The notes: generated from the sequence alone by a model not told the origin. Positions 7,036-15,520 are shown, counted from the first letter of the stretch. The stretch is 64,000 nucleotides of DNA from Streptomyces sp. NRRL S-350 (GCF_000719705.1 NZ_JOHO01000013.1:62001-126000), one strand, 5' to 3'. Program-made: numbers and translations.

Positions 7036-8259
7036 TCAGGCCAGCATGAGCAGGCCGTCCCAGTGGATTTGGTGGCCGGTGGGCTGGCGGTGGGTGGCCA
7101 GTGCGAGGGCCGCCCCGGCACGGCCGGTGAGGAAGCCCGTGCCCGGCTTGGCCTCGTGGAAGGTGGCGGCGGTGTACCGGGCGGCCGCGTCGGCGAGGTG
7201 CTGGTGGTTCAGACGCACGGCTACCTCGAGGACTCCGGCGCTGCCGTGGCAGAGCCCCGGGCCGGTGGTGTCCCAGGTGGCGGGCGGACGGCGGGCGAGG
7301 CGGTCGAGGGCTTGGCGAGCCAGGGTGAGGAGGACGGGGTCGGCGAGCGCCCGGCCGGTGTGGTGGAGAACAGTGGCGATGCCGGGGGTGCCGTAGCACC
7401 AGGCGTCGCGGCGGCCCGGAGCGGCGGCCAGGCGCTCGGCGTCCGGGGGTTGCGCGAGGTCGTCGCCGCTGACGTACGGCGGCCAGGAGGGGCCGGGGGC
7501 GGCCCAGTTGAGGAGCCAGTGAGCCGCGGTGGCGATGGCCTTCTCCTGGCCGGGGACGGAGTTGCCGGCCTGGTGCGCGAGGGCGAGGAGGGAGAGGGGT
7601 CCGGCGATGCCGTGCGCGGCCCCGGTGTTCGCGGCGCCGGAAGGGGGCAGGGTTCCGGGGACGTTCAGCGCGTGGTCCTCTGCGCGGACCCACCAGCCGG
7701 GGCGGCCCGCGCCGTCGGTGGTGGTGATCAGCGTGGTGAGGGTGGTGAGGGCGGCGGTCAGCCCCGGCCCGGCCTGCGGGATGCCGAGCTGTACGGCGGC
7801 GAGGAGCGCTCGGCCTATCCCGGCCAGGCCCTTGATGGTGTCGTAGACGCCCCACATGGTTCCGGCCGGGCCCCCGAGGAGCCGGTTGGTGTGGTCTTCG
7901 GCCAGGCCCTGGGCGCGGGCGGAGAGCCAGGCGGCGGCGCGGCCGAGGGCTTCGCGCTGGCGCCGGTGCTCCGGGAGGTAGGCGCTGCCGTAGATGAGGG
8001 AGGCGGCCAGGGCGCCGGGGCCGGAGTAGACGCCGTCCGGGCGGGAGCCCGCGACGGCGCGGGCGGCAGCGTCCCAGTGCCGGTCGGCGGCGTCGATCAG
8101 GGTGGTGTCGCCATCGGCCAGGACGGCGAGGAGCAGCGCGGTGCCGGGCAGGCCGTCAGCGAGGTTGGCGGCGGCGCCGGGGGTGAGGCCGGCGGCCGCC
8201 TGCTCCGGGTCGAGGACGGCGGCCACGGTCTCCTCGACCAGTACGAGGGGGTCAGGCAT
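7036..8259 (-). CDS. lanC: LanC-type lanthipeptide cyclase
   Basis: A 407-residue cyclase that adds Cys thiols to dehydrated Ser/Thr of the precursor to form lanthionine rings. The zinc ligands are visible: Cys in WCYGTPG (about residue 287), and Cys-His in GLCHGSAG (about residue 335). The GAAHGIAGPL motif lies near residue 210. Length and alpha-toroid repeat pattern (GxxG-rich helices) fit LanC. The ATG overlaps the last 8 bases of lanB, so the two are translationally coupled. Acts in the cytoplasm, presumably with the LanB product. Confidence 0.93.
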   Translation of the reverse strand: MPDPLVLVEETVAAVLDPEQAAAGLTPGAAANLADGLPGTALLLAVLADGDTTLIDAADRHWDAAARAVAGSRPDGVYSGPGALAASLIYGSAYLPEHRRQREALGRAAAWLSARAQGLAEDHTNRLLGGPAGTMWGVYDTIKGLAGIGRALLAAVQLGIPQAGPGLTAALTTLTTLITTTDGAGRPGWWVRAEDHALNVPGTLPPSGAANTGAAHGIAGPLSLLALAHQAGNSVPGQEKAIATAAHWLLNWAAPGPSWPPYVSGDDLAQPPDAERLAAAPGRRDAWCYGTPGIATVLHHTGRALADPVLLTLARQALDRLARRPPATWDTTGPGLCHGSAGVLEVAVRLNHQHLADAAARYTAATFHEAKPGTGFLTGRAGAALALATHRQPTGHQIHWDGLLMLA

Positions 8260-11056
8260 GGCGGGCGAGGTCTGAGGTGCGCAGGAGGTCCGTGGCGAGC
8301 GAGCGGGCCAGTTGCTCGCGGTCTCGGTCGGTGCCGAGGAGGCGGTTGCAGTGCATGTGGATGAGGTCGGAGGCGCACAGCAGCGCCACCTCGTCGGCGA
8401 GGTGCGGGCGGTAGGCGGCCAGGGCGTCGAGCAGGGTGTTCCACGGGCCGGTGAGGTCGGCGGGGACGGTCGCTGTCCGGCACTCGGCCCGCAGGCCCTC
8501 GCGGCGGCGGCGCAGGTCGGCCGGGAGGGGGCGGGGGCGGGCGGCGGTGGGGGTGTTGAGGGTGCGGGCGATGGCGGCGGCGGTGTGGGCGGCGAGGATG
8601 AGCCGCTGGTCGTCGCCCAGGTTGAAGAGGGCGGCGCGGGAGAGCGCGGAGTCGGCGGCGAACACCGCCTCGGCCGCGCCGATCGCGCCCGGGCCGCCGT
8701 AGCGCTGGGTCTCCCGCTGGTACGGCTCGGCGGTGAGGTGACCGGTGGTCAGGTGCTGCTCGGCCAACAGACCGGCGAGGCTGGCGAGTCCCTGCTGAAC
8801 CTCGGCCAGTAGCTCGGGGGTGCCGTGGTAGCGCAGGCGCAGGTGGGGGCCGAGGTCGGGGGTGGTGTACCGCAGCCAGTAGGACAGCGTGCCTGGGTAC
8901 GCCGGGAGCTGGGTGAGGATCGCCTCCTGGTGCCGGACGGGGGCGGGGAGGGCGAGGGAGAGCCAGGTGCCGCCGGGGAGGTTGATGTCGGCCGCCCGGG
9001 CCCGGGCGGCGGTGCGGGGGTCGAGCGGCACCGGCGGCTCGGCCTGGTGCTGGCGCAGGCCGATGACGAGTTCGAGGTGGTGGCGGCCGTCCAGGCCGGT
9101 GACCGGTGGCTGGCCCGGCAGTACCTCGCTGACGGTGCGGCAGCCGCGGCGGACGCTGCGCCGCAGCAGCTCGCGGTGCTCCGGGTCGGCCAAGTCGACG
9201 GGCAGGTGTCGGTCGCTCTCCTCGATCACCACCTGCTGCGGCACCGGCACGGTGGTGTGGGACAGCCAGTCGTCCAGGTGGGCGTGCCAGCGGTCGCGGT
9301 GGTCGACCAGCTCGTGGAGGCCCTGGGGGAGGAGCCAGCGCTGCGGGGCGAGGACGGTGGAACGGTAGGTGACGCGTGGGGTGTAGGGCGCTTGGGCGGC
9401 GGGGCCCCAGGACCAGGGGTGCCAAGGCCTTTCGTCCGCGTGGCCGAGCAGGTGGAGAAGCTGGGCGGCCGGTGGCAGGAGAGCGCGGGTGATCCGGCTG
9501 AGCAGCACGGGGCGGACAGTGCGGCCGAGGTCGGGGGAGTAGAGGGTGAGGTGTCCGGCCGGGGTGGTGGTGATGTTCAGGGTGCGGGGGTCGAGGTCCC
9601 GGGAGTCGGTGAGGGGCAGGCCCACGGGGATGCGGTACGCCGTCCGTCCGCTCTCGACCGCCAGGGCCCCGGTGCTGGCGGTGAGGGGTCGGCAGACGAT
9701 CTCGGCGAGTGCCGGCTCGCTGCCGGCCTGCTGCTCGGGGGCGAGGTTGGGCAGGTAGCGGGCGAGGCGTCCGGCGGCCGATCCGGCGTCCTGCGCCGCG
9801 TGGGTGCCGATGGCCAGGGCGAGGTGGCCGTCGTCGTCTTCCCGGACCCGCACGTGGACTTCGGCCGTGCGGGGCGGCCGCCCGTCGCCGTGGTGGGCCA
9901 GCGCGTCGACCATCTCCTCGGTCAGCTCCACCTCCTGCTCGCCCTGCGCGGTCGCGGTGAGCAGCATCCCGAGGAGGAGTTGGGTGCGGCGGTCGTCCAG
10001 GTCGGAGCGGGCGCCGATCGCGTCCTCCAGCCCCGGCGGGCCGATCCCGGTGGCCAGGTCAACGGTTTCGAGCAGCGGGACGAGGCGGTGAGGGCCGTAC
10101 GCATCCCGGAACTTCGCTGTCCAGGGCTGCAGCGGCGGCGTGCGGTGGCCGATGCGCCAGAGGGTGTCGACGGCCCGCGCCGCCTCCCTGCCCACCGTGG
10201 CCGGGAGGCGCAGGTCGGCCTCGGCGATGGTGTCGCAGGTCAGCGGGCGGGCGGTGGGGTGGATCGCGTCGGCCGCGCGTCGGGCGGCGTGCAGGAGCGG
10301 CAGGCGCTCGGGGGCGCCGGGCCGGTGGTGGTCCGCGTCGGCGAGCAGCGCGCGCAGGCCGGTGAGTTCGGTGCGCAGGCCGGCGGCCGGGGGGAGCTTC
10401 GCGGCAAGGTGGCCGAGGGGGTCGTCGGCGAGGTCGGCGGGCAGAAGGTCGGTCAGGAGCAGGCCGGTGCGGATCAGCGCGGTGATCGCGGCCCGCACCT
10501 GGGCGCCGTCGGCGGTGGGCCAGCGGTTGAGCGCCGCGCTGACGACCCGTCCGGCCGGGGCGCCACCGGTGCGGCCGCACTCGCGCATCAGCCAGTCGGA
10601 CACCTCGGTCAGCCGGGCTGTGCCCAGCTGCGCGGTGCCGTACGCACCCGGGTGCTCGGCCTCCAGCACGGTGCCGCGTTGCAGCGCGGTCGGGTTGGCG
10701 AAGAGGCGGAGCAGGTCGGGGCCGCCCGGCAGGTCGAGGGCGCGGTCGGCGACGGCCGCGAGCCAGGCCGCGCTGGGGAGAGTGGCGCAGCGGTGCTCCT
10801 CGCCCAACAGCAGGAGCGGTTCCCCGGCGGCCAGGCGGGCGGTGGTGGCGGCGGCCCAGACGCCATTGGGGGTGGTGCGGGTGCGCGCGCGCAGGTCGTA
10901 GGCGGCCCGCGCCAGCACGCCGCCGGAGGTGGTGTCGAGGTCGCGGGAGGCGAGGAACAACCCCTCGGCGAGCAACCCGCCGGCCTTCGTGCTGTCGGCT
11001 GGTAGGAGCGGGAGGCGGGCCAGTACCACCGGGTCGGGCACGAGACGGCTACGCAC
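8252..11056 (-). CDS. lanB: LanB-type full-length lanthipeptide dehydratase
   Basis: A 934-residue class I dehydratase. Residues 1 to about 640 resemble the glutamylation domain (lantibiotic dehydratase N-terminal family), which uses Glu-tRNA to esterify Ser/Thr. Residues of about 660-920 match the elimination domain also known as thiopeptide-type bacteriocin biosynthesis domain (GTWLSLALPAPVRHQEAIL, YWLRYTTPDLGPHLRLRYHG). Both halves are fused, as in NisB-like enzymes. The GTG at 11056 follows AGGGGGAACCGTCC. A 16-bp-stem hairpin lies between the precursor gene and this start. The stop overlaps lanC. Confidence 0.93.
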   Translation of the reverse strand: MRSRLVPDPVVLARLPLLPADSTKAGGLLAEGLFLASRDLDTTSGGVLARAAYDLRARTRTTPNGVWAAATTARLAAGEPLLLLGEEHRCATLPSAAWLAAVADRALDLPGGPDLLRLFANPTALQRGTVLEAEHPGAYGTAQLGTARLTEVSDWLMRECGRTGGAPAGRVVSAALNRWPTADGAQVRAAITALIRTGLLLTDLLPADLADDPLGHLAAKLPPAAGLRTELTGLRALLADADHHRPGAPERLPLLHAARRAADAIHPTARPLTCDTIAEADLRLPATVGREAARAVDTLWRIGHRTPPLQPWTAKFRDAYGPHRLVPLLETVDLATGIGPPGLEDAIGARSDLDDRRTQLLLGMLLTATAQGEQEVELTEEMVDALAHHGDGRPPRTAEVHVRVREDDDGHLALAIGTHAAQDAGSAAGRLARYLPNLAPEQQAGSEPALAEIVCRPLTASTGALAVESGRTAYRIPVGLPLTDSRDLDPRTLNITTTPAGHLTLYSPDLGRTVRPVLLSRITRALLPPAAQLLHLLGHADERPWHPWSWGPAAQAPYTPRVTYRSTVLAPQRWLLPQGLHELVDHRDRWHAHLDDWLSHTTVPVPQQVVIEESDRHLPVDLADPEHRELLRRSVRRGCRTVSEVLPGQPPVTGLDGRHHLELVIGLRQHQAEPPVPLDPRTAARARAADINLPGGTWLSLALPAPVRHQEAILTQLPAYPGTLSYWLRYTTPDLGPHLRLRYHGTPELLAEVQQGLASLAGLLAEQHLTTGHLTAEPYQRETQRYGGPGAIGAAEAVFAADSALSRAALFNLGDDQRLILAAHTAAAIARTLNTPTAARPRPLPADLRRRREGLRAECRTATVPADLTGPWNTLLDALAAYRPHLADEVALLCASDLIHMHCNRLLGTDRDREQLARSLATDLLRTSDLARHA

Positions 11057-11083
11057 GGACGGTTCCCCCTGGTTGAGACGACC

Positions 11084-11120
11084 GGGTGGGCGGCACCGGA
11101 GCCGCCGGTGCCGCCCACCC
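11084..11120 (-). terminator. 16-bp hairpin between lanthipeptide precursor and lanB
   Basis: GGGTGGGCGGCACCGG (11084-11099) pairs perfectly with CCGGTGCCGCCCACCC (11105-11120) around a 5-nt loop. It lies 8 bases after the precursor stop and 27 bases before the lanB start. Partial terminators at this place are known in lantibiotic operons, where they let the precursor be made in excess over the enzymes. Confidence 0.8.
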
Positions 11121-11128
11121 GCGTGCTG

Positions 11129-11296
11129 CTACAGCTGGCCCGGGATCAGGCAGCCGCTGGTCGGCCCGGCCGGGGGCGAGGCCCCGCAACCGTCACCAGT
11201 GGTGTCACCCTCGGTGTCCGCGTAGTTCTCGCGGATCGCACTCAGCGGCGTGTTCACCGGTTCGAGCTCGAAGGCGTCCAGCAATGCCTTGCTCAT
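11129..11296 (-). CDS. lanA: FxLD-type lanthipeptide precursor peptide (55 aa)
   Basis: A short frame on the minus strand, ATG at 11296 behind a strong GGAAGGAGG (6-nt spacing). The leader begins MSKALLDAFELEPVNTPLSA; FELE corresponds to the FxLD leader motif, with Glu for Asp. The probable core (DTTGDGCGASPPAGPTSG..) has Thr-Thr, two Ser, one further Thr and two Cys (in DGCG and SGCL), and ends in LIPGQL. The DGCG element is shared with known FxLD family peptides, which however usually have four or more Cys. It lies between the methyltransferase and lanB genes, the position of the precursor in FxLD clusters. Product: probably two thioether rings at most. Confidence 0.82.
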   Translation of the reverse strand: MSKALLDAFELEPVNTPLSAIRENYADTEGDTTGDGCGASPPAGPTSGCLIPGQL

Positions 11297-11332
11297 GTGC
11301 ATCCTCCTTCCAACATCGGTGGGGATGGTGCA

Positions 11333-11353
11333 CCCGGACCGCTCGGGTCCGGG
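11333..11353 (-). terminator. Small hairpin between methyltransferase and precursor genes
   Basis: CCCGGACC (11333-11340) pairs with GGTCCGGG (11346-11353) around GCTCG. It lies just after the methyltransferase stop, 37 bp before the precursor ATG. It could separate the two transcripts or reduce read-through. Confidence 0.45.
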
Positions 11354-11368
11354 AGTGTGGGTGGGCCG

Positions 11369-12604
11369 TCAGTCCTTCGGCCAGGTGAGAACCATCGGCG
11401 CGCCGGGCCGTTCCAGTGCCCGGCCAGGGGCCATGGTCGCGGGGTCGGTGCCCGAGTCGTAGACGTGGAGGACGGGACCGGGGCCGCCACGGTGGTCCCG
11501 GCCCCATTCCCGCAGGTGCTCCACCAGGGCCTCGGCAAGGTCCTCGTCCTCGCCGTGGACGATCACGCCGTACTCGTAGCGGCCGCTCTGGCCCTCGACC
11601 GGACGCATCGTCACGTAAGCCGCGGCGGTGGAGTCGGTGTTCCAGGTGAGGGGGGTGCCACCCGGCAGCGCTTGCAGGGCGGACTCCTTCGGGTCCGTCA
11701 GCAGGGTGCCGTACGTGTCGAGGACGGTGGCGAACCACAGGTCGATGACGGGCCTGGTGCCCTCGCTCGCCCCCACCTCGACACCGGACCATCGCGGGCT
11801 GCCGGTGGTGTCGAGGGCCTTCGTCAGGGCCTCGGTGTCGAGCGGCTGGGTGCCGTCGACCCGGACGCGGGCGCCGGGGATCAGCGCGTGCATCTGGGTG
11901 GAGCTCGCCGCCTCCCCCCGCATCGGCACGAAGCCGCAGGGGAGCCAGCCGCCCCCGGAGTAGTGCCCTTCGCCGTCTCGGGTGAGGGCGACGAGGCGGC
12001 CGAGGCCGCGCACGCGCAGCGGGACGACGAGCACGCCGCCGGGCGCGAGCTGGTCGAGCCACGTCTGCTCGATCGCGGCCGCCTGCACCGTCACCTCGAT
12101 CCGGTCGTACGGGGCCGCATCGGGGACACCCTGGGCGCCGTCGCCGGTGAGAAGGCGGACCGCGGCCTCCAGGCCGGCCGCTCGCAGGCAGCGGCGGGCG
12201 CGCTCGGTCACCACCGGGTCGATGTCGATGCTGGTCACCGCGCCCGCGTCGCCGACCAACTGGTGGAGGAGAACGGCGTTGTAGCCCCCTGAGCCGATCT
12301 CGAGCACCGAGTTGCCCGGCTGAGGCCGCAGGTACTCCAGCATCTGCGCGACCAGCCACGGCGCACTGACCGAGCTGAGGAGCCGGCCGTCGCCGTCGCG
12401 CTCGGTGGGCTGGTAGTCATCCCGGTACGCCTCCCTCAACTCGACATCCGGGACGAACAGGTGGCGGGGCGTCGCCCGGAACGCCGCAGCGATCTCCGGG
12501 CTGGTGATTCTGCCCGCCCCCTCCAGCGCGTGGACGAGCTGGTCGTTCAGCTCGCTCGAATCGGTGGCTGGCCCTGTGACGCCGCGGTCACTCACGGTCT
12601 TCAT
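11369..12604 (-). CDS. FxLD-system protein-L-isoaspartate O-methyltransferase-like enzyme
   Basis: A 411-residue protein. The N-terminal 230 residues are a PIMT-type SAM-dependent methyltransferase: ATPRHLFVP near 40, the SAM loop VLEIGSGGYN near 100, the acidic VTSIDIDP strand, and LLTGDGAQG. The C-terminal 180 residues are an extra domain typical of the lanthipeptide-associated FxLD methyltransferases rather than of housekeeping PIMT (about 220 residues). Related enzymes methylate an Asp of the modified peptide, leading to succinimide or isoaspartate. ATG 12604 was chosen; it has no ribosome site but a TANNNT box (TAAGCT) 7 bases upstream, so the transcript may be leaderless. TTG 12628 and GTG 12622 are alternatives. 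Confidence 0.85.
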   Translation of the reverse strand: MKTVSDRGVTGPATDSSELNDQLVHALEGAGRITSPEIAAAFRATPRHLFVPDVELREAYRDDYQPTERDGDGRLLSSVSAPWLVAQMLEYLRPQPGNSVLEIGSGGYNAVLLHQLVGDAGAVTSIDIDPVVTERARRCLRAAGLEAAVRLLTGDGAQGVPDAAPYDRIEVTVQAAAIEQTWLDQLAPGGVLVVPLRVRGLGRLVALTRDGEGHYSGGGWLPCGFVPMRGEAASSTQMHALIPGARVRVDGTQPLDTEALTKALDTTGSPRWSGVEVGASEGTRPVIDLWFATVLDTYGTLLTDPKESALQALPGGTPLTWNTDSTAAAYVTMRPVEGQSGRYEYGVIVHGEDEDLAEALVEHLREWGRDHRGGPGPVLHVYDSGTDPATMAPGRALERPGAPMVLTWPKD

Positions 12605-12675
12605 GCTGGGGAGCTTAGACACTGGCAAGCCCTGAGGGTGCGGGTTCGGAGATGCTCACTGAGTTCGCCGTTCGG

Positions 12676-13344
12676 TCAGTCGCGGGTGGGTGCGGCCAGC
12701 AGGCTGGCGCTGTGCAGGTCGTCCTCCAGGTCGGTGATGACGGTGCATTCGATGAGGATCGCGACCAGTTGCTCCGCGACCGTCCAGCGGAGCACGTCCA
12801 GCTCGTCGTACTGGACAACCCGCTGCACGAACTCGGCTCCAGGGCCGTAGACCTTCCCATCGACCCCGGCAATGGAGGGGCGCCGGACACGGACCGCAGT
12901 GAAGCCATGCCTAAGCGCACCGCACATCCGTACGGCCTGGGCGGCGCAGCGGGCGCACAGCGGCGGGTGGGTGGTGCCCATTCGTTCCGGCCAGTCGTTC
13001 CAGCCCGGTTCGGGCTTGTCCAGGAGAAGGAAGAGCATGCCGTCCGTCGTCACCGAGGGCGGGCCGGCGCAGACCTGGCAGAGGAACTGGCTCATGCAGC
13101 GGCGTTGTCGAGCGGAGTTGATCCCGCCGAAGTCCGGCCGGCCGTCGCCGGGCTTCTGGTCTTGGCGGATCCACAGCACACCGCGGCTGTCCCGGTCGCC
13201 GGGGGCCTCGCCCACGAAGCGCAGGCCGCGCTTGGTGGCTACCAGTTTGGTCGGGTGGTCGTGCTCGCCGGTGTACGAGATCACGTAGGGGACGATGTCC
13301 GGCTTCGTGATCGTGCCGGGGGCCGCCTGCAGCTCGGGGGTCAC
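12676..13344 (-). CDS. Cys-rich hypothetical protein in the lanthipeptide cluster
   Basis: A 222-residue protein starting at GTG 13344, which overlaps the stop of the upstream phosphotransferase-like gene (GTGA), with GAGG 7 bases before. Cysteines fall in two groups, CMSQFLCQVCAGPP (about residues 80-93) and LCARCAAQAVRMCGAL (about 130-145), which could bind one or two zinc ions. The C-terminal part is helical and acidic (YDELDVLRWTVAEQLVAIL). It contains WIRQDQ and other conserved-looking stretches but no family was recognised. Coupling places it with the cluster rather than with the regulators to the right. Confidence 0.7.
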   Translation of the reverse strand: MTPELQAAPGTITKPDIVPYVISYTGEHDHPTKLVATKRGLRFVGEAPGDRDSRGVLWIRQDQKPGDGRPDFGGINSARQRRCMSQFLCQVCAGPPSVTTDGMLFLLLDKPEPGWNDWPERMGTTHPPLCARCAAQAVRMCGALRHGFTAVRVRRPSIAGVDGKVYGPGAEFVQRVVQYDELDVLRWTVAEQLVAILIECTVITDLEDDLHSASLLAAPTRD

Positions 13345-14384
13345 CTCTCCACCTCGGCCATCTCCGCGGCCGTGCGCCAGTACCACGGTGGGTCGCCCTC
13401 GTCGCCTCGGACGCAGCTCAGTCGGTAGTCGCCCTCGGTGCACCAGGCGGAGGAGCCGGTGGCGCGTTCGAGGGCGTCGATGCAGCCAGTGAGGATGTGG
13501 ATCCACCGCAGGGCTCGGTAAGGCCGGCCGTCGGCGAATCGCATCACGTCGACGCCGTAGGCCTGGTGGAAAGCCTCGTAGGCGGCGTCCGGGTCGTCGT
13601 CGCGGTCCCCCTGGTGCGGGAGGGCGGGGTCGTTGGCGTAGACGTCCTGCTGCAGGGCGACGGATGCCAGGTCCACCATCGGGGGCCCGATCCGCAGGTC
13701 GGCCAGGTCCAGGAGGCCGGTACCGGATGCGGTAGCCGTGGTCTCCCGCGGGCTCAGCGCGGTGTGGATGACGCCGGACTTCGTGGGCCACCGTGCCACG
13801 TTCCACCAGGCCGCCAGGGCTTGGAGCTCGCGGATCAGGTGGCCGCGGACGGTCGGGGCCAGATCTCTCAGCGCCCGGACTCTCACGTGTAGGTCGGTGA
13901 ACGGCTGGTAGAGGCGGATGCCCAGGAAGTCCGGCGGCTCCGGGAGCGAGTGCAGGTCACTGAGCACGCCGGCGAGCCCCGTCGGAGTGGCCCGGCCGCC
14001 GTCGCCGAAGTCCTCCCAGAACGACACCGCCACGCCACCGTGCGAGGTGATCGGCTGACGGCGCAGCGGGCGGGGCGTCTGCACGCCTTCCGAGCGCACC
14101 CAGTAGGCCACGGCGCACTGCTGCGCGGCGGCCAGGGCGTGTCCTCGGGCGTGGATCTTGGCCACCACCCCGCTCCCGCCCTTCCAGGTGGCCGCGGGCA
14201 GCCGGTAGACCCGGCTCCGCCCGTTCGAGAGCAGCACCGCGCCTTCGGGGTCGAGCCCCTCCGCCAGAGCCGCCGCGTACAGTGCCGGCTCCCTCGACGC
14301 GATGGATCCGCCGTACTGGGACCCGTCGGCGGGGGCCGCCGTGCCGCGCGCCCTCCGGACCGCGTTGCTGGACGTGGTGCTCAC
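13341..14384 (-). CDS. Aminoglycoside phosphotransferase-fold protein, catalytic motif altered
   Basis: A 347-residue protein with the layout of the APH/choline-kinase fold: a nucleotide-binding N-lobe (VYRLPAATWKGGSGVVAKIHA) and a helical C-lobe. The expected catalytic loop HGDLHxxN is replaced by IHTALSPRE, so the catalytic Asp is missing, while the metal-binding stretch LLDLADLRIGPPMVDLAS is kept. It may be a pseudokinase or bind a ligand without transferring phosphate. GTG 14384 follows GGAGAGTTGAAGAAG; the frame upstream is low-complexity and crosses a terminator. Coupled by GTGA to the Cys-rich gene. Confidence 0.7.
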   Translation of the reverse strand: MSTTSSNAVRRARGTAAPADGSQYGGSIASREPALYAAALAEGLDPEGAVLLSNGRSRVYRLPAATWKGGSGVVAKIHARGHALAAAQQCAVAYWVRSEGVQTPRPLRRQPITSHGGVAVSFWEDFGDGGRATPTGLAGVLSDLHSLPEPPDFLGIRLYQPFTDLHVRVRALRDLAPTVRGHLIRELQALAAWWNVARWPTKSGVIHTALSPRETTATASGTGLLDLADLRIGPPMVDLASVALQQDVYANDPALPHQGDRDDDPDAAYEAFHQAYGVDVMRFADGRPYRALRWIHILTGCIDALERATGSSAWCTEGDYRLSCVRGDEGDPPWYWRTAAEMAEVER

Positions 14385-14419
14385 CTTCTTCAACTCTCCG
14401 TCGTCTTCTGCGGGGGGAT

Positions 14420-14461
14420 CGAGCCGGTCTCCCGCCCGGGGGTTGGCGGGAGACCGGCTCG
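14420..14461 (-). terminator. 17-bp stem terminator upstream of the phosphotransferase-like gene
   Basis: CGAGCCGGTCTCCCGCC (14420-14436) pairs perfectly with 14445-14461 around 8 nt. It lies between the RsbW-like gene and the lan-side genes, isolating the two transcripts. Confidence 0.75.
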
Positions 14462-14591
14462 GCCTCGGGGTTCGACGTGTCCGACGCACGGATCCTCCGA
14501 GGGGCCTGCCCCTGGCCCGGCTGCTCCGGGCCGGGCCGCGCGGGGATGGGGCAGGGATCCGGCGGCCGCCTGCCAGGCCGCCGGGCTGATC

Positions 14592-14617
14592 GGGTGCCGT
14601 CCCGATGAACGGCACCC
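14592..14617 (-). terminator. Hairpin directly after the RsbW-like gene
   Basis: GGGTGCCGT (14592-14600) pairs with ACGGCACCC (14609-14617) around 8 nt, 4 bases after the stop of the RsbW-like gene. Confidence 0.65.
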
Positions 14618-14621
14618 AGCT

Positions 14622-15311
14622 CTAGGCGCTCTTGCGGCCGGTCTGGCCGCCTCGAACGAACTCGCCCCAGCCGAGCCCAGGCGTGCGCCGAGGAAGAGGG
14701 TGAACCCGCGCCGGCCGCGATACGGCCGCCTGCCCGGCCTCGCGCTGGGCGAGGGCGCGGCTGCGCCGCACCATGGCGGTTAAGCGCTGCTCCCGCTGCT
14801 GCTCGGTGCGGAGCTGGCCGACGGTGACGTGGAACCAGACGACCTTGCCGGCCCCGGCCGGATACCAGCCCCATGCGTCGGCGAGCTCGCTTACGAGGTG
14901 GAGGCCGCGGCCGCCCTGGCTGCCCTTGTTGTGCTTCCGCTGCTGGGGTAAGCGCAGGCTGTTGTCCTGCACGTCCACTCTCAGGTGCCCTTCGCGGGTC
15001 CAGGTGACCCGGACCCGGAGCACCGTTCCGGCGTGGCGGCGGGCGTTGGTCAGCAACTCGCTCAGGCAGAGCAGCGCGTCGTCCAGCCGTTCGTCGGCCG
15101 GCAGCTCGTGGTCCTTGACCAGCTCCTTGAGGCTCCGGCGTGCTGCCGGAACCGCCGTCTGCCCGGTCTCGATCTCCAGGTTGGCGTCCACCTCGACGTT
15201 GCACGGCCAAGCCGGGCAGTCGGCGTCGCACGTGCCGTCGGCGGCCCGGGTATGCACCGCCGCCTTGCTGGCGGGGACCAGCTGCTCGGGTTCGTTCGTC
15301 GTCGTAGGCAT
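14622..15311 (-). CDS. RsbW/SpoIIAB-like ATP-binding protein
   Basis: A 229-residue protein with a GHKL/HATPase fold: N-box LSELLTNARRHAG (about residue 85), G1 box VDVQDNSLRLP (about 113) and G2 box GRGLHLVSELADAWGW (about 135). The family includes anti-sigma kinases and many Streptomyces paralogues of unknown partner. The N-terminus has a three-Cys stretch (TCDADCPAWPC). The last 40 residues are basic and disordered-looking. ATG 15311 has GGAG about 10 bases upstream. It is divergent from the TPR regulator and often such ATPases accompany regulators of that kind in Streptomyces. Confidence 0.8.
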   Translation of the reverse strand: MPTTTNEPEQLVPASKAAVHTRAADGTCDADCPAWPCNVEVDANLEIETGQTAVPAARRSLKELVKDHELPADERLDDALLCLSELLTNARRHAGTVLRVRVTWTREGHLRVDVQDNSLRLPQQRKHNKGSQGGRGLHLVSELADAWGWYPAGAGKVVWFHVTVGQLRTEQQREQRLTAMVRRSRALAQREAGQAAVSRPARVHPLPRRTPGLGWGEFVRGGQTGRKSA

Positions 15312-15508
15312 CCGCGGTCTCCTGGGGAAGAGCGTGGCCCGCCTGCTCGCAGGGTGCGGCTCGCCGGCTGGCCCGAGGGGGCTGATGCCCAGTCAACTGG
15401 CCGGGCTGAATGTTGACGAGGAACAATCGGGGTCGTCCCGCGCGCACGGAGAGGGAACTTTTGACGATCTCATTACCCAAACGGCTGCACGATCGGTGAC
15501 CGCACCGC

Positions 15509-15520
15509 TACTTTGAGGGC
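15509..15520 (+). promoter_or_regulatory. -10 box placed for a leaderless transcript
   Basis: TACTTT (TANNNT type) ends 6 bases before the ATG at 15521, which lacks a properly spaced ribosome site. This fits transcription starting at the A of ATG, as is common in actinobacteria. No clear -35 box is seen. Confidence 0.4.

Noticed and set aside
6595..11005. Very long plus-strand frames (589 and 726 residues) opposite lanC and lanB
   Set aside because: Gly/Val/Glu/Gln-rich antisense shadows of the clear minus-strand lanB and lanC; no ribosome sites.
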